Notes: generated by a model from the letters alone, not told the origin. Counted from the stretch's first letter, positions 9,623 to 20,499 are shown. The stretch: DNA of 64,000 bases from Picochlorum sp. 'celeri' (GCA_010909725.1 JAACMV010000002.1:1054001-1118000); one strand, 5' to 3'. Program-made: numbers and translations.

Positions 9623-9879
9623 TACCGCCGCTTGTCCTCATTCTCAAGAATCAGATGCATCCGTTGACCCTGCATGGACCATACGGTCAACGCCATGGAA
9701 GCTGTCTCGTCCCCTCCAAGACAGATGAAGGTTCATAAAGTCAACGGTAGATCCGGAGATGATACTGCTCGCCACGGCAAGAGGCACCGTATATGGATTC
9801 TTATTTTTTATTATATTCTTCATACTATTGAAATTTTGAATGCCGAATTGATAGTTGCGTCTACATTTTGGCATTTCAC

Positions 9880-10704
9880 ATGGCAGGGCTCACAATGAAG
9901 CCCGTTGGTGTATTTGCTACGTGCCTCGCCTTGATTTTGTGCAATGTTCAGGCAGAGAATGCGGCAATATTATCTGGTATCATCGAGGAAGTCAATATGA
10001 CGGCGTTGTCGAACGGCACTGTCGCTCCGGCTTTTACTTCTGGTCTTCCTTCTAGGCCACGAGGCAGTTTGCCGTCCAGAGCAAGTATCAGGGCGAGACA
10101 AGCAGCAGAGAAAGGAAAGACTGCTCCAGATGAAGTACAGATCTCTTCTGAGAATGTTTTAATCGAGAATGATAACTTTCAACCGACCAGGACTGTGGAA
10201 GACATTGCGGCACCAAGAGCAATCTGCCCAGGTGGTTACTGGTACTCGGACATCCATGATAAATGCTATGACAAATTCGGTTATTGCCCTCAATATGACT
10301 ACACCGATCCTTCCACATGTATCAATGCCAACGACGATATGCTTTGCCAGTGGAATACCTTTTATGAGGTTTGTGATAATGTCTGTGCATCAAACCAATG
10401 GTACTCGAACACATATGCTCTCTGCTATGACAAATCTGCGAGCTGTTGGCAGTACGATGGCACTGATGCTAAAACGTGTATGAATAAATCTGATAAGATG
10501 GTATGCACGTGGAATGAACAGAGTCAGCTGTGCGATGCTGTGTGTTCAGCGAATGAATGGTACTCGAGCACCTATGGCAAATGCTATGACAAAAATGGTG
10601 GCTGTGACCAGTACCACGGAACAGATGCCTTTACGTGTACTAATCCATGGGACAACATTATATGTTCTTGGGATTCGAGCACCATGTGGTGTGATCCTCT
10701 GTAG
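9880..10704 (+). CDS. Secreted protein with three six-cysteine modules (family member 2)
   Basis: A 274-residue protein (275 codons with stop). Signal peptide MKPVGVFATCLALILCNVQA begins at a second ATG (9895). The first in-frame ATG is 9880 and the open frame reaches a TTG at 9868. A pro-region follows with an SRPRGSL motif shared with the gene at 11292, then three 53-residue modules with cysteine spacing C-x12-C-x6-C-x10-C-x8-C-x8-C. The modules are clearly diverged from each other, unlike those of the third gene, so this copy is older or under different selection. Its leader does not match the other two. Function unknown. Confidence 0.8.
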   Translation: MAGLTMKPVGVFATCLALILCNVQAENAAILSGIIEEVNMTALSNGTVAPAFTSGLPSRPRGSLPSRASIRARQAAEKGKTAPDEVQISSENVLIENDNFQPTRTVEDIAAPRAICPGGYWYSDIHDKCYDKFGYCPQYDYTDPSTCINANDDMLCQWNTFYEVCDNVCASNQWYSNTYALCYDKSASCWQYDGTDAKTCMNKSDKMVCTWNEQSQLCDAVCSANEWYSSTYGKCYDKNGGCDQYHGTDAFTCTNPWDNIICSWDSSTMWCDPL

Positions 10705-11291
10705 AGTGCCATTGTACTGTCTACATGTTTAAGCAGCCAGTGTAATGTATGCACCTGCTGCTGTACCCTCTATCTGGTCGAAGTCACAATTCATTGACAT
10801 CCTATTACTTTGTACATATATACTAATAATATGATTTGCATAATTTTTGTAATCAACAGCTCTCACAAGTACGGGCCAATTGGATGGCCGAAATCATTCT
10901 ATACATTGACCATCTGTCTGGTGTTGTTTTTCTTTGATTTGACCCTGTACCAAAACGTCTCGCTCCCAGGGATCGGTAGCGGTGTGATTGCAAAATATCT
11001 TTTAAAAAATCAGACCAGGCTATGCTGCAAGCAATAGCGCGCTTTGGATGAATGTCGCTTGCGCTGTCGTGGACCCCGGGTACAGGCCCATGTCATGTCT
11101 GGGGTCCAAGGAAGGTGCGCGGTCCCTTCCAAGACTGTTGAAGCTGCCTGGCAGCTTCTGCAACCTTTCGGTCAACGATAGATTCGGATGTAATAAGAGC
11201 TCTCATGGGTCGAGGTGCGATAGAATCATTTTAAAATACAAGTTTGTACGTTGGTGTTGAACTCGATCAATCTTAAGCAAATCAGGTAATC
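10705..11291. other. Intergenic, end carries duplicated leader
   Basis: About 590 nt. From 11223 to 11291 it matches 8345-8413 closely. A moderately GC-rich stretch at about 11030-11165 has no recognisable RNA or protein feature. Confidence 0.55.
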
Positions 11292-12164
11292 ATGTTTATG
11301 TCGACATTGAAATCAGTCTGTCTCGTTGCTGTTGTTGTTGGTGTTGCCTGCCTTGGGGTGGTCCACGCCAGCAGTGAGGCGTTGACCTCCGACATCGTGG
11401 CTGAGGTTGCTCCTATTGGAAGTGAGAAGCAGCCAATACCACCGACACCAACTTCTGACCCACTCTCAAGGCCGCGAGGCAGCTTGAAGTCCCAAGCACA
11501 CCTTGAGAAGAGAGCTGTGGCAAGGAATGAGGACAAAGCCCAGCCAGCACGGAGACCCCCGAAACCCATCGAATCAGCAGAAATTGTGCTCGAGGAGAGC
11601 AATATCGCGCTGATGAACGCCACTACAGTGGATGGCAATACAGTACTGAATGAAACCTCTTCAGGCAGTGAACGACAAGGATCATGCTCTCCGGGGTACT
11701 GGTACTCCAGCTTTTACGGGCAATGCTTTGACAAAAATGGCGATTGCTTGCAGTATGACAACACAGATGCAAGTACCTGCACAAATGGGAATGACAACAT
11801 TCTGTGCGAGTGGGATTCCAGTAATCAATGGTGCAATCCACAGTGCTCCTCAGGCCAATGGCTCTCCACCTTGTATGGACGATGCTTTGACAAAAATGGC
11901 AATTGCTTCCAGTATGACGACACAGATGCAAGCACCTGTACAAATGGGAATGACAACATTCTGTGCCAATGGGATTCCAGTAATCTCTGGTGCAATCCAC
12001 AGTGCTCCTCAGGCCAATGGCTCTCCACCTTGTATGGACAATGCTTTGATAAAAATGGCAATTGCTTCCAGTATGACGGCACAGATGCAAGCACCTGCAC
12101 AAATGGAAATGACAACATTTTGTGCCAGTGGGATTCCAGTAATCTCTGGTGCGATCCACTGTAG
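11292..12164 (+). CDS. Secreted protein with three near-identical six-cysteine modules (family member 3)
   Basis: A 290-residue protein: signal peptide almost identical to that of the 8414 gene, a proline- and charge-rich pro-region with SRPRGSL (about residues 56-62), then three modules of exactly 53 residues starting at 11685, 11844 and 12003. Modules two and three differ by only about ten bases over 159, which points to recent unequal exchange or gene conversion. Cysteine spacing is C-x12-C-x6-C-x10-C-x8-C-x8-C throughout. No membrane anchor follows, since the protein stops right after the last module, so it is likely fully secreted or wall-bound. Family not recognised. Confidence 0.85.
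   Translation: MFMSTLKSVCLVAVVVGVACLGVVHASSEALTSDIVAEVAPIGSEKQPIPPTPTSDPLSRPRGSLKSQAHLEKRAVARNEDKAQPARRPPKPIESAEIVLEESNIALMNATTVDGNTVLNETSSGSERQGSCSPGYWYSSFYGQCFDKNGDCLQYDNTDASTCTNGNDNILCEWDSSNQWCNPQCSSGQWLSTLYGRCFDKNGNCFQYDDTDASTCTNGNDNILCQWDSSNLWCNPQCSSGQWLSTLYGQCFDKNGNCFQYDGTDASTCTNGNDNILCQWDSSNLWCDPL
11685..12161 (+). repeat. Three tandem 159-nt coding repeats
   Basis: Units 11685-11843, 11844-12002 and 12003-12161 keep exact 159-nt spacing. Units two and three are the most alike. They encode the six-cysteine modules of the third secreted protein. Confidence 0.9.
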
Positions 12165-12648
12165 AGTATTTTCTCACTGAAGTGGTACTCCTTGTAAGAC
12201 CATGCTCTCTCTCGCTTAGGGAGAAGCCACAATACAGTTATACAAGACTGATTTGTCCATACCCATCCATGATTCTTGATTGTGTGTTGATCTGTTGATA
12301 AGTTGGCATATATGCCTTGTTTTGGTTTGTCTGTAATCATAACGATGTAGGAGGAGAGAGATGGGTACTGGATGCTCACCTAGTGTCTCTCTCTGCATTC
12401 TCTTGGCCCTGTCATCCTTGTCCCCCCGCAAAAATAGAAATTACAAGAATCTGACGCAAGATGGGTTGTCCCATCATGAATACAGCGCCATCTAGACTGC
12501 GTTCTAAAATGAGATTCTTGCATAAAAAAGTCTTCATCCAACAGAGTACCTCGTCGATGACAGACCGTATGTCCCATCGCGATTACCTGGCACTCCACCC
12601 CCATTCCAGTGCCAGTTTCAATTCAATTTTCCCTCTCAAATAGTCATC
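12165..12648. other. Intergenic
   Basis: About 480 nt between the third cysteine-rich gene and the rubredoxin gene, both plus strand. Small open frames lack protein character. No repeat or RNA gene seen. Confidence 0.5.
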
Positions 12649-13263
12649 ATGTTATTTCCTAGTGCACATTGTCGTGTGGCAACAGAGTTGAGGGTCGTAT
12701 CGTGTGGTTCTCACTCTACACTTGCAAAGCAGACAACCTGGACACGTAGAAGCAGATCACGCCCTTCCTTTGGCATTAAATACAACAATGACATCATTAA
12801 AAATAATGTACCAAGGAGACAACACGTGTATGCTTCTGCCCCAGACGAGGAAGGAGATTCTTCTACCACCGCAGGAGATGGAACCAGTCTCAAGTCGGAT
12901 AAAGATCTCGCTGCAGAGGAAGCTGAGCGCCTTCGTGCTGCTGAAAAGTTCATGGTTATCGGAACTGGAGAGGCAGAATGTAAAGGATGTGGATATACGT
13001 ACAAGCCAGGGAATGGCGACCCAGAATATCCAATAGCGAAAGGAACAAAGTTCAACGAATTGCCAGACGACTGGAATTGCCCAGTCTGTGGTGCAGAGAA
13101 GAAAATGTTCGTGTCGACACAGAAGGAAATTGCCGGTTTCGCGGAGAACCAGGGATACGGGTTGGGGACCAACAGTATGACTGGTGAACAGAAGAGTTTG
13201 CTGATTTTTGGGTCCCTGGCCGCATTTTTCGCCTTATTTTTGCTCGGATATGCGATGAACTAA
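12649..13263 (+). CDS. RBD1: Plastid membrane-tethered rubredoxin
   Basis: A 204-residue protein with an Arg/Ser-rich plastid transit peptide (about residues 1-60), an acidic linker, a rubredoxin domain (about 105-155) and one C-terminal membrane span (about 182-202). The iron site is CKGC...CPVC, two C-x2-C pairs, with the usual aromatic core ([13 protein letters not shown]). This layout matches the RubA/RBD1 family of oxygenic phototrophs, which acts in photosystem II (and, in cyanobacteria, photosystem I) assembly as a thylakoid electron carrier. ATG at 12649 gives a full transit peptide. No intron. Confidence 0.93.
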   Translation: MLFPSAHCRVATELRVVSCGSHSTLAKQTTWTRRSRSRPSFGIKYNNDIIKNNVPRRQHVYASAPDEEGDSSTTAGDGTSLKSDKDLAAEEAERLRAAEKFMVIGTGEAECKGCGYTYKPGNGDPEYPIAKGTKFNELPDDWNCPVCGAEKKMFVSTQKEIAGFAENQGYGLGTNSMTGEQKSLLIFGSLAAFFALFLLGYAMN

Positions 13264-13323
13264 TTCTATTTAAAATCAAGCCACAGCGGGTGCTTTTTTT
13301 GTAAGAGTGATGATGAATTTTCC

Positions 13324-14620
13324 TCATAAAAGATCTGCAAAAAAGTTTGACACAGGTTCCTTCTGTGACTCCTTCTTGGGGATTTTGTGTGCCCCTTTGT
13401 TCCGGCGTCCCTCATCAGCCGTGCGTTTACCTTTTCCTCTCGCACCATCATCAGAATCAGAATCATCCGAGTCGGAATCACTGCGCTCTTGTTCTTCATC
13501 GACTTTATCATCATCTTCATCTTCATCATCATCCAGCAGCAGTCCAGTGTTCCACAGCTTGAGTGAACTATCATGGGATATACTTGCCAGACACATTGCA
13601 TCACCCTTCAACGCAATTCTTTCTATATCAAAGTCAGAGTGCTCCCCCAGGACACCCAGCATTTTATTCGGCTGAATACTCAGAACCCGAATCAGCCCAT
13701 CACTGCTGCCCGTCAACACAGTCTCCTCATCAAATGCAACCATCCCTGTCACAGAATCCGGATGACCAGGGAACCTATCACTGCAATCATTCCAATACCC
13801 CCAGCTATAAATATTCAAAACACCACTTGTCGTCCCGCAGACCACCTTGCGGCCCTGCCGAATCACACACACTGACAAGAGTTCATCATCAGCATCATCC
13901 TCTGATCGATGCCGCACTTTGAATACGTTCCGGTCAATCATACAAAGAGTCCCATCCCCACTCACAGTCAATAGAGCATCGTCATGCGCCACCATATCCG
14001 AGACATAATCCGTATGAGGCTCCAATGATGCCACAGCCTTGTCACCACCAGCTCTCATATCCCACACCTTGACACATCCTTCATCATCACCCGTCCACAA
14101 CATTCCATCAACACTCAAACATCGATGAATACATGAATCGTGAGCATGCGATATTGTACGAACAATCTTTCCCCCGCTCCCTAGGTCAGTCACTCGGATC
14201 CCATGATCAGCAGAATACGCAGCACAAATCACATCCCCTCCCTGAGCAAACGCAATGCCTCGACACGAATCCACATCAACAGAGCAGCCGTCCTTTGCTC
14301 CTTCCGAAGAACGGAGTGATGTACTTACTAGTGACGAAAACGAATCCTTCTCGTCACCATATCTGTAGACTTGCAGTGACCCATCAATGGTACCACATGC
14401 AACTATTCGTTCCTCATTACTCGGGTGAAATACCACATCCTACGAGAGAGATATATACATTGAGAGTACTATTGAGCAAGAAACAACACCCTGTTCTATG
14501 AACAGACATGGTGACTAAAAGTATCTTGTTCGAATTTTCAACATTCCACAATGACACATGCAGCATGCCTACCGTTGGAATGGACCCTACATCCACTGTA
14601 TGCGTCAGAGCACCTTCCAT
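13324..14620 (-). CDS. WDR55: WD40-repeat protein, WDR55/Jip5-like (two exons)
   Basis: Nuclear or nucleolar WD40 propeller family; homologues act in pre-rRNA processing or with DDB1. Exon 1 is 14573-14620 (16 codons, start MEGALTHTV). A 133-nt intron at 14440-14572 runs GTAGGC...CGTAG. Exon 2 is 13324-14439. Joined in phase 0 the junction reads GSIPT-DVVFHPSNEER, the family's usual start of the first blade. The 387-residue product has about six or seven blades, a very acidic stretch near residues 320-350 and a Lys/Arg-rich tail. Exon 2 alone begins only at a GTG, which supports the splice. Paralogue choice within WD40 proteins is moderately sure. Confidence 0.75.
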
Positions 14621-14672
14621 GGATCTCAATTTTGACCAGAAAATATCTAGATTTTTTTTAAAAAAATCTTGG

Positions 14673-14924
14673 CTAGTTCGACAGTGGATCATCATCATCA
14701 TCCATGGCCATCATGGCCATACGTAATGTTTTATTTATGAAATCCAACCATGCCAATGGATCCTCATGAGATTTGATAGCGAGCTTCTGCGAACGAGATA
14801 TATATTGAGAGAGTATTATTGGAGATAATTGGACGCTAGCAGCTTCGATATGCGTGATGACAGCGTGTGCCTGAAGGAACAGCGATTGATCGATCGACTT
14901 AGAGTCGTTCTGAAAGATTTTCAT
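14673..14924 (-). CDS. Small hypothetical protein
   Basis: An 83-residue ATG-started frame in otherwise free space between the WDR55-like gene and the aminopeptidase gene. The predicted protein is helical, without signal or membrane span, and ends in an acidic DDDDD patch. I do not recognise it. A stretch at about 14787-14825 closely resembles the 3' end of the WDR55 intron, including a CGCAG acceptor, so the real gene may contain an intron here, but no good donor is visible. It may also be a chance frame. Confidence 0.35.
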   Translation of the reverse strand: MKIFQNDSKSIDQSLFLQAHAVITHIEAASVQLSPIILSQYISRSQKLAIKSHEDPLAWLDFINKTLRMAMMAMDDDDDPLSN

Positions 14925-14983
14925 GATTTTTGTTAGCTACCAAACTACTTGTTTCATTTCCTACAAGACAGTGATATAGATCG

Positions 14984-17900
14984 ATGGACAGAATGAATGG
15001 AACTCCTCCTCGCAAGGTCTCGTTTTCTCCAAGGTTTTCGTTGGTGGACGAGGAGGAGGAGGAGGGGGGGTATACCAAGACTGGTGAAGATGTCAGAGCA
15101 GGGTTGGTGACGCAGCCATATAGTCATCAAGGTGGCACGTATCGTCACTCATTTAATGTAGATATAGAAGATAATGGGGATGATGTGCTGCTCGATTGGG
15201 AACAGTATTCCAGGACTACGCCTCGGTGGAAGCTTTTTGGAAAGGAAATTGGGTGCTTGTCGCCACCAGATTGGTGGTATCATTTAACAAAAGGGCAAAG
15301 GCGGTTGCTGTTTTTGTTTTTTATTGGTGCTACGTCATTTACGTTGATATTATTGGTGATGATGGCGTTGGCATCGTTGCATTTTGGTGGTGGGCCATAT
15401 GTGCCCCATCCTGATATTGCATGTGAATGGAATGAATGGCGCTTGCCTGATTGGGTGAAGCCTACGGCGTATAGTTTGGATTTTGAAGTGAATATGGAAG
15501 AGCCTTGGACGGTAGAGGCATCTGTGTATATCGATTTGGACGTGTTGCATTCGACTCGGTGTGTTGTGCTTCATGCCGCAGACATGTCTGTTGTAGAAGC
15601 TCGATTGGGAGGGGATGACGGGTTGGTGGCGATGAACAAGACGTATGACGAATCTTTAGAGCAGTTGACATTACGATGGGATGATGCTATTTCTGTTGGG
15701 GAGCAGCGGTTGTATATGACGTTTACATATCCATTGAGGGAGGGTATGGCTGGTTTTTATAAAAGCACGTATATGGATGATGGGAAGGAAGAGACAATTG
15801 CGGCGACGCAATTTGAAGCGAATTCTGCGAGAATGGCGTTCCCATGTTTTGATGAGCCGCACCTGAAAGCACCATTCACGGTTGAAGTTGTGACGAACAA
15901 GGATTATACTGTTTTATCAAATATGCAAGCGAAAAAGGTTCACCACCATGACACACAGGAAGAGGGGCTGCAGGCGTGGCATTTTGAGACATCTCCGCCA
16001 ATGTCGACGTATCTTCTTGCTATTATTATCGGTAAGCTTGAATCGGTCACGAGGGAGATTGAAGCACCTGCAGAAGGAGTGTGGCTGCCGCAGCTGAACG
16101 ATCAGGATGGCACGGTGTTAGAGAAGAAGGAGAAGCGTGTCGTTCAGGTGTGGGGAATTCCTAGCCAGATACAGCATCTTGAATATGCTGCAGATGCAGC
16201 ATCTCAGATTGTCCCGGTGTATGAGAATGCGTTAAAGGTTGCGTATGCATTGCCAAAGCTTGATTTGGTGGCAATTCCTGATTTTGCGGCTGGTGCCATG
16301 GAGAATTGGGGGCTGATTACGTACAGGCAGTCTGCGTTGCTGGTCAGTCCTACCTCTTCTTTGGCTGATACTCGATATGTGACGCTTGTTGTTGCGCATG
16401 AACTTGCTCATCAGGTAGGTTTTCTTTGCCTTTTTTCAATCAATGTTGATGGATGCTGCAAAGGGTAGGTGTGATTGATGCAGTGGTTTGGTAATCTCGT
16501 GACCATGTCCTGGTGGAATGAATTGTGGTTGAATGAGGGATTTGCAAGCTATTTCGAGTACTTGGGATCGGAGGCTGTCCATGGAAACATGTCGTTTTTG
16601 GATGGTTTTTACTTTGAAAATCTGCCAAAAGCATTGGATTATGATGGGAAGAATGTGTCGCATGCCTTGTCAATGGGCAATGAGCTGGTCGATTCCTCTG
16701 GAGCAATAGAAGGTGTTTTTGATGCAATAGAGTATCAAAAGGGCGCCTCGGTTCTGCGTATGCTGCGAGCATGGATGAACAAGGGCTCCACAAGTGATGA
16801 CTGGGAGTCGCAGCCTTCAGAGGATGATCCATTCTTGAAGGGCATTAACGAGTACCTGCGGAAGCACAGTTTCCATAATTCAACAGGAGTGTCGTTATGG
16901 GAAAGTTTTGATACCTCTACAGAGTTGGATTTGCTGCCGTTGATGAATGAGTGGACATTTAGAGATGGATATCCCTTAGTAACAGTGTCACTGGATGGGA
17001 AGGGGAACATCAAAGCCAAGCAGGAGAAATTTTCCGTGTCAGAAGAGATGTCTTGTGATACAGAAAATCTATGGTGGATACCAATATCCTTTGTGAGCAG
17101 TGATTCAACCACCCAGATAAAGTGGGGTGAACTGAATGCTTGTCAGTCTTTAAGGCCTCTGATGACGCTGCCGAAGAATGGCTGGGTCAAGATCAATGCT
17201 GGTCAATACGGATATTATAGAGTGAATTACTCACCTCAGCTTTGGAGTCAGCTTCACGATGCTGTACAGCAGTTTGACTCAAATGGGTATCCTTTGCTTG
17301 GCGGTGTCGATGTTGCCGGCCTGGTAGAGGATAGTTTCCATGTGGCTGGTCAGGGGATCACTATGGAAGTATTCTTAAAGTTTCTCCAGGCCTTGCATCG
17401 TAGACCTGTAGATGAAGCCGGACCCTGGATGTCAGCTTTGCCGTATATCCGAAGGATTGACAATTTGGTTTCATGTCAGAAAGATTGGTCAAACTTTGTC
17501 AGTAGCAGCATTTTAGAACCTTTCATTGAAAATGGAACCCTCAGTGGAAATTTGGGTGAAAACCTCGTAGATTTCTTCACATTTTCTGGGACCACAGAGA
17601 TTGATGGAGTTTCAAATCCGGCTGAACTACAAATGTTGAGACCTGCAATTATTGACATTGCAGGATATTTTGGCACGCAGTCAATTGTGGATGAGGCCAA
17701 ATCACTATTCAAGGATTTCGCAAAAGGAAAATCGCTTGACTTGCACCCAGATTTGCGAAGCTCGTTGTATAATACAATAGCAAAAGTGAATAAGAAGGAT
17801 GATATGAGCACAATGGTTTCTCTGTTGAAGTCAGCAGAGAATGCAGATGAATCTGAGCGCATCATTCGGGCCTTGGGTATATTTGACCATGGACACGACA

Positions 17901-18271
17901 TCTTGAAGTTATCCTTGGATCCGGCAGTAAAAGCACAAGATATCGGTATTTTGATGGACTCGATTTCATTCCATGGGGGGAACAAAGCTGCTGTGAAACT
18001 CATTGAATGGATGCAGGGCAATATTGGATCTCTCTACGAGAAATTAGGACAAGATACAGTTGCAGGGCGAAAGCTTGGCCAGATAATCGAGCGTGCAGCA
18101 GCTCATATTAAAGATACAGAAACTATGAGTGTGCTTCGGGCGATTCAGGACGAGTCCTCGGACATTCTCGAGGATGTGCGGTACATTGATAGGGCTATTG
18201 AAAGCATCCGTTCGAATGCGAAATGGGTTGCAGACCACAGTGACTTTGTATGTGACTGGATATCTGAATAA
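14984..18271 (+). CDS. APM1: M1-family zinc aminopeptidase, membrane-anchored (two exons)
   Basis: Gluzincin that removes N-terminal residues from peptides. Exon 1 is 14984-16414 and exon 2 is 16484-18271. The 69-nt intron GTAGGT...TGCAG splits the active site exactly between HELAHQ and WFGNLVTMSWWNE, phase 0. Joined, it gives 1072 residues. A cytoplasmic acidic N-terminus precedes one membrane span (about 108-131), so it is a type II membrane protein like animal aminopeptidase N. GAMEN lies near residue 436, HELAH at 472-476, and the third zinc ligand is in NELWLNEGFASYFEY 19 residues later. An ERAP1-like helical C-terminal domain follows. Length is typical for membrane M1 enzymes. Confidence 0.93.
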
Positions 18272-18327
18272 TAACTGTACATTTTATACATATCGCTTGG
18301 TACATTTAATGTAATCATATCACGTTA

Positions 18328-20499
18328 TCACTGCGAGATTCCGGACTTTTTCCATGAGTCCACAAAACTTTTCAATCTGTTTCCAAAATGGTTTGGCCCA
18401 TCTTCTTTTTCTGCAACTTGCTCTTCGTCATCGGCAACTTCGTCCAATGGATGTGCTGAGACGCTGTTTTCCGTTTCAGAAGGACTAGCATTATTTTCCT
18501 GAGGAGTCTGTGGAGCACTCAATGCCGATGTGACAGGGCTTTTCTCTTCATCCCTTTCAGAAGGTTGGGTTCGTCGCAAAAGTCTTGAGAAAATGTTTGC
18601 TTTGACATGCGGATCGGAGTCAATTGCTGGATTTTTCATGCCGACAATCTCATTTTGGAGCTCAAACACATCGTTTTGAGACATATCTAGGGCATGGGAC
18701 AGTTTCGCCGAGAGTTCCACGTACTGGACTTTCTCGTGGACTGCTTGAGACAGCAGGTCAAGACAAGATTGATACGCTGTCTGAGCAATATCCCTCTCTT
18801 CCTTCGCAGACCCGAGATACTCATTATACACATGCAAAGACTTTACGAGGCAATTTCTCTCTTTCAATAGACGTTGTACTCGTCTGTCCTCCGTGTCAAC
18901 ATTTTCTGAAACACATCGAGGACTTGTAACCTCCTCAACAATCTTCAACAGAGTCTTGTACTGATGTTCATCCAAATTCGACTCATCCGCAACGATGCAC
19001 AATTCCTCTGGAGATAATAATTTACTCTCATCATCCAGCTCAATTTTCAGTTCGGCTGCAGACATCAGAGGAGAGAGTGCCATTGCTGATAAACCTGGCT
19101 TGCTCATCCTGTCACTGACACTGGACTCTGGTATCATCATGCTCTCCTTGTGCGGCGTATCCTTTTTCAATTCTTCTATAGTGGCCAAAAGCTTTTTGTT
19201 CTCCTGATAGATCTCGTCATAATTTTCATCTGCAGTTCGAATAACCTCCTCCAAAGCAAACACCCGAGCTTTGGCCCTCTCCAACTCCTTTAAAAGATTC
19301 TTGTGTTCATCACGTCCCAACACAACGACTCTACCTCGTTGCCCACTTTCTTTACCCAAACTCTTTTCTAAAAAGTCAATTCTTTTCTCGAGGACCTTGC
19401 AGTGTTTGCAAGGCTTGCTCTGGCCAACATCTATCACATTTTGCTGCACAATATTCTTGATTTTCGAGGCCCCATAAATGTATTTCAACGTATTTGCAGT
19501 CCTCCCAGACGATTTAAACGGACTAATACATCCAATAAATATCGCACTCCATCCATCACAGTCAGTTCCACCGCCCAACACAGACCTTAAATCATACGTC
19601 AGCCTGGAAAGCCTATAATTCACACTCTTTCCAGTTTGGCTGACATCATTGATGACAGTTTGTAATGCACTAAGACCAACATTAATGCCAGAGCCCTGCT
19701 TATGCTGTTGAGACCCAGTGACTGCTGATGAGGCAGATTCAGATCCAGCAAGATCGACAAGCATAAACTTTCCAAACACCTTTTTCCCGTCTCGCATGGT
19801 TGACAAATCAATAGTAAAGATTGCATGAGATCGTGAACTTCGTAGATTCCCATCCGTCCTGTCAGTATTTCGCAGCATCGACCCATGCCGCAGATGATCA
19901 TAAAGTGCATCGGATGATTGAACAGCGTGTTGTTGTTGCTTTGAACCGCACGCAAAACTCAATTTTCTTCTCAAAAACCCATCCAAGAGATCAAACACTT
20001 GCTCCTTCCCAAGAGACTCCTTGTATATTTCAATCATGCTGCATTCCACAACCAAATCCACCAAATTCAATTCTTTCTCCAATTCAAAAATTCGTCTCGA
20101 CACATATGCTCCAATAGATCCCTCCCATGCTCGCTCTGTAGCAATATTTTGGGTGCCACACACAAAACTCTTGCCACACCCAGTTTCTCCAAACGCAATC
20201 ACTGCTGCAGACTCACCCTTTACTAAACATCCACGAAGGAGTGGCTCAATCTGTTCTGTACATAAATCGTCGATTGGCTTCCCACCAAAACCGTACACAG
20301 CATTCGCAAAACTGTACAGCCGCTCCTGCTCCTGCTTCTTTCCGGAAGCCTGCACTCGAATATCAAAAATATCCTCTCCATCACCTCCATCTTTTCTCTC
20401 AACGCATATACAATCCAAAGAATCAAATGTGTTTCTATGATAGCTCTCAGGAGGCCTAATAACCACTACAGGCTTGACGTAACGCTCTTCTTTTCCCAT
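18328..20499 (-). CDS. Divergent kinesin motor protein
   Basis: Microtubule motor with an N-terminal motor domain (about residues 8-365) and a coiled-coil stalk, 723 residues. The P-loop is GETGCGKS (104-111), an unusual form of GQTGSGKT. Switch I is NLRSSRSHAIF and switch II is LVDLAGSE, both intact, so ATP hydrolysis is expected. Loops are shortened or altered compared with conventional kinesins, and the microtubule-binding region before the neck (RLTYDLRSVLGGG) is poorly conserved. A coiled coil lies around 400-465 and again later. The C-terminus is low-complexity and acidic. Subfamily uncertain; kinesin-4 is possible. Converges on the aminopeptidase, 56 nt between stops. Confidence 0.85.
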   Translation of the reverse strand: MGKEERYVKPVVVIRPPESYHRNTFDSLDCICVERKDGGDGEDIFDIRVQASGKKQEQERLYSFANAVYGFGGKPIDDLCTEQIEPLLRGCLVKGESAAVIAFGETGCGKSFVCGTQNIATERAWEGSIGAYVSRRIFELEKELNLVDLVVECSMIEIYKESLGKEQVFDLLDGFLRRKLSFACGSKQQQHAVQSSDALYDHLRHGSMLRNTDRTDGNLRSSRSHAIFTIDLSTMRDGKKVFGKFMLVDLAGSESASSAVTGSQQHKQGSGINVGLSALQTVINDVSQTGKSVNYRLSRLTYDLRSVLGGGTDCDGWSAIFIGCISPFKSSGRTANTLKYIYGASKIKNIVQQNVIDVGQSKPCKHCKVLEKRIDFLEKSLGKESGQRGRVVVLGRDEHKNLLKELERAKARVFALEEVIRTADENYDEIYQENKKLLATIEELKKDTPHKESMMIPESSVSDRMSKPGLSAMALSPLMSAAELKIELDDESKLLSPEELCIVADESNLDEHQYKTLLKIVEEVTSPRCVSENVDTEDRRVQRLLKERNCLVKSLHVYNEYLGSAKEERDIAQTAYQSCLDLLSQAVHEKVQYVELSAKLSHALDMSQNDVFELQNEIVGMKNPAIDSDPHVKANIFSRLLRRTQPSERDEEKSPVTSALSAPQTPQENNASPSETENSVSAHPLDEVADDEEQVAEKEDGPNHFGNRLKSFVDSWKKSGISQ

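Larger units (their letters stand above)
9020..9879. other. Intergenic with a microsatellite and a long palindrome
   Basis: About 860 nt between the first two cysteine-rich genes. It holds an (AAAC)5 tract at 9481-9500 and a 26-nt perfect palindrome at 9597-9622. Open frames present have no recognisable protein character. Nothing else seen. Confidence 0.6.

Noticed and set aside
9840..9894. Start of the second cysteine-rich gene at the TTG at 9868
   Set aside because: Non-ATG start in a nuclear eukaryotic gene; ATG codons at 9880 and 9895 give good signal peptides.
10860..11240. A tRNA-like or other RNA gene in the GC-richer part before the third secreted gene
   Set aside because: No acceptor stem, anticodon arm or T-arm could be aligned; no RNA family fits.
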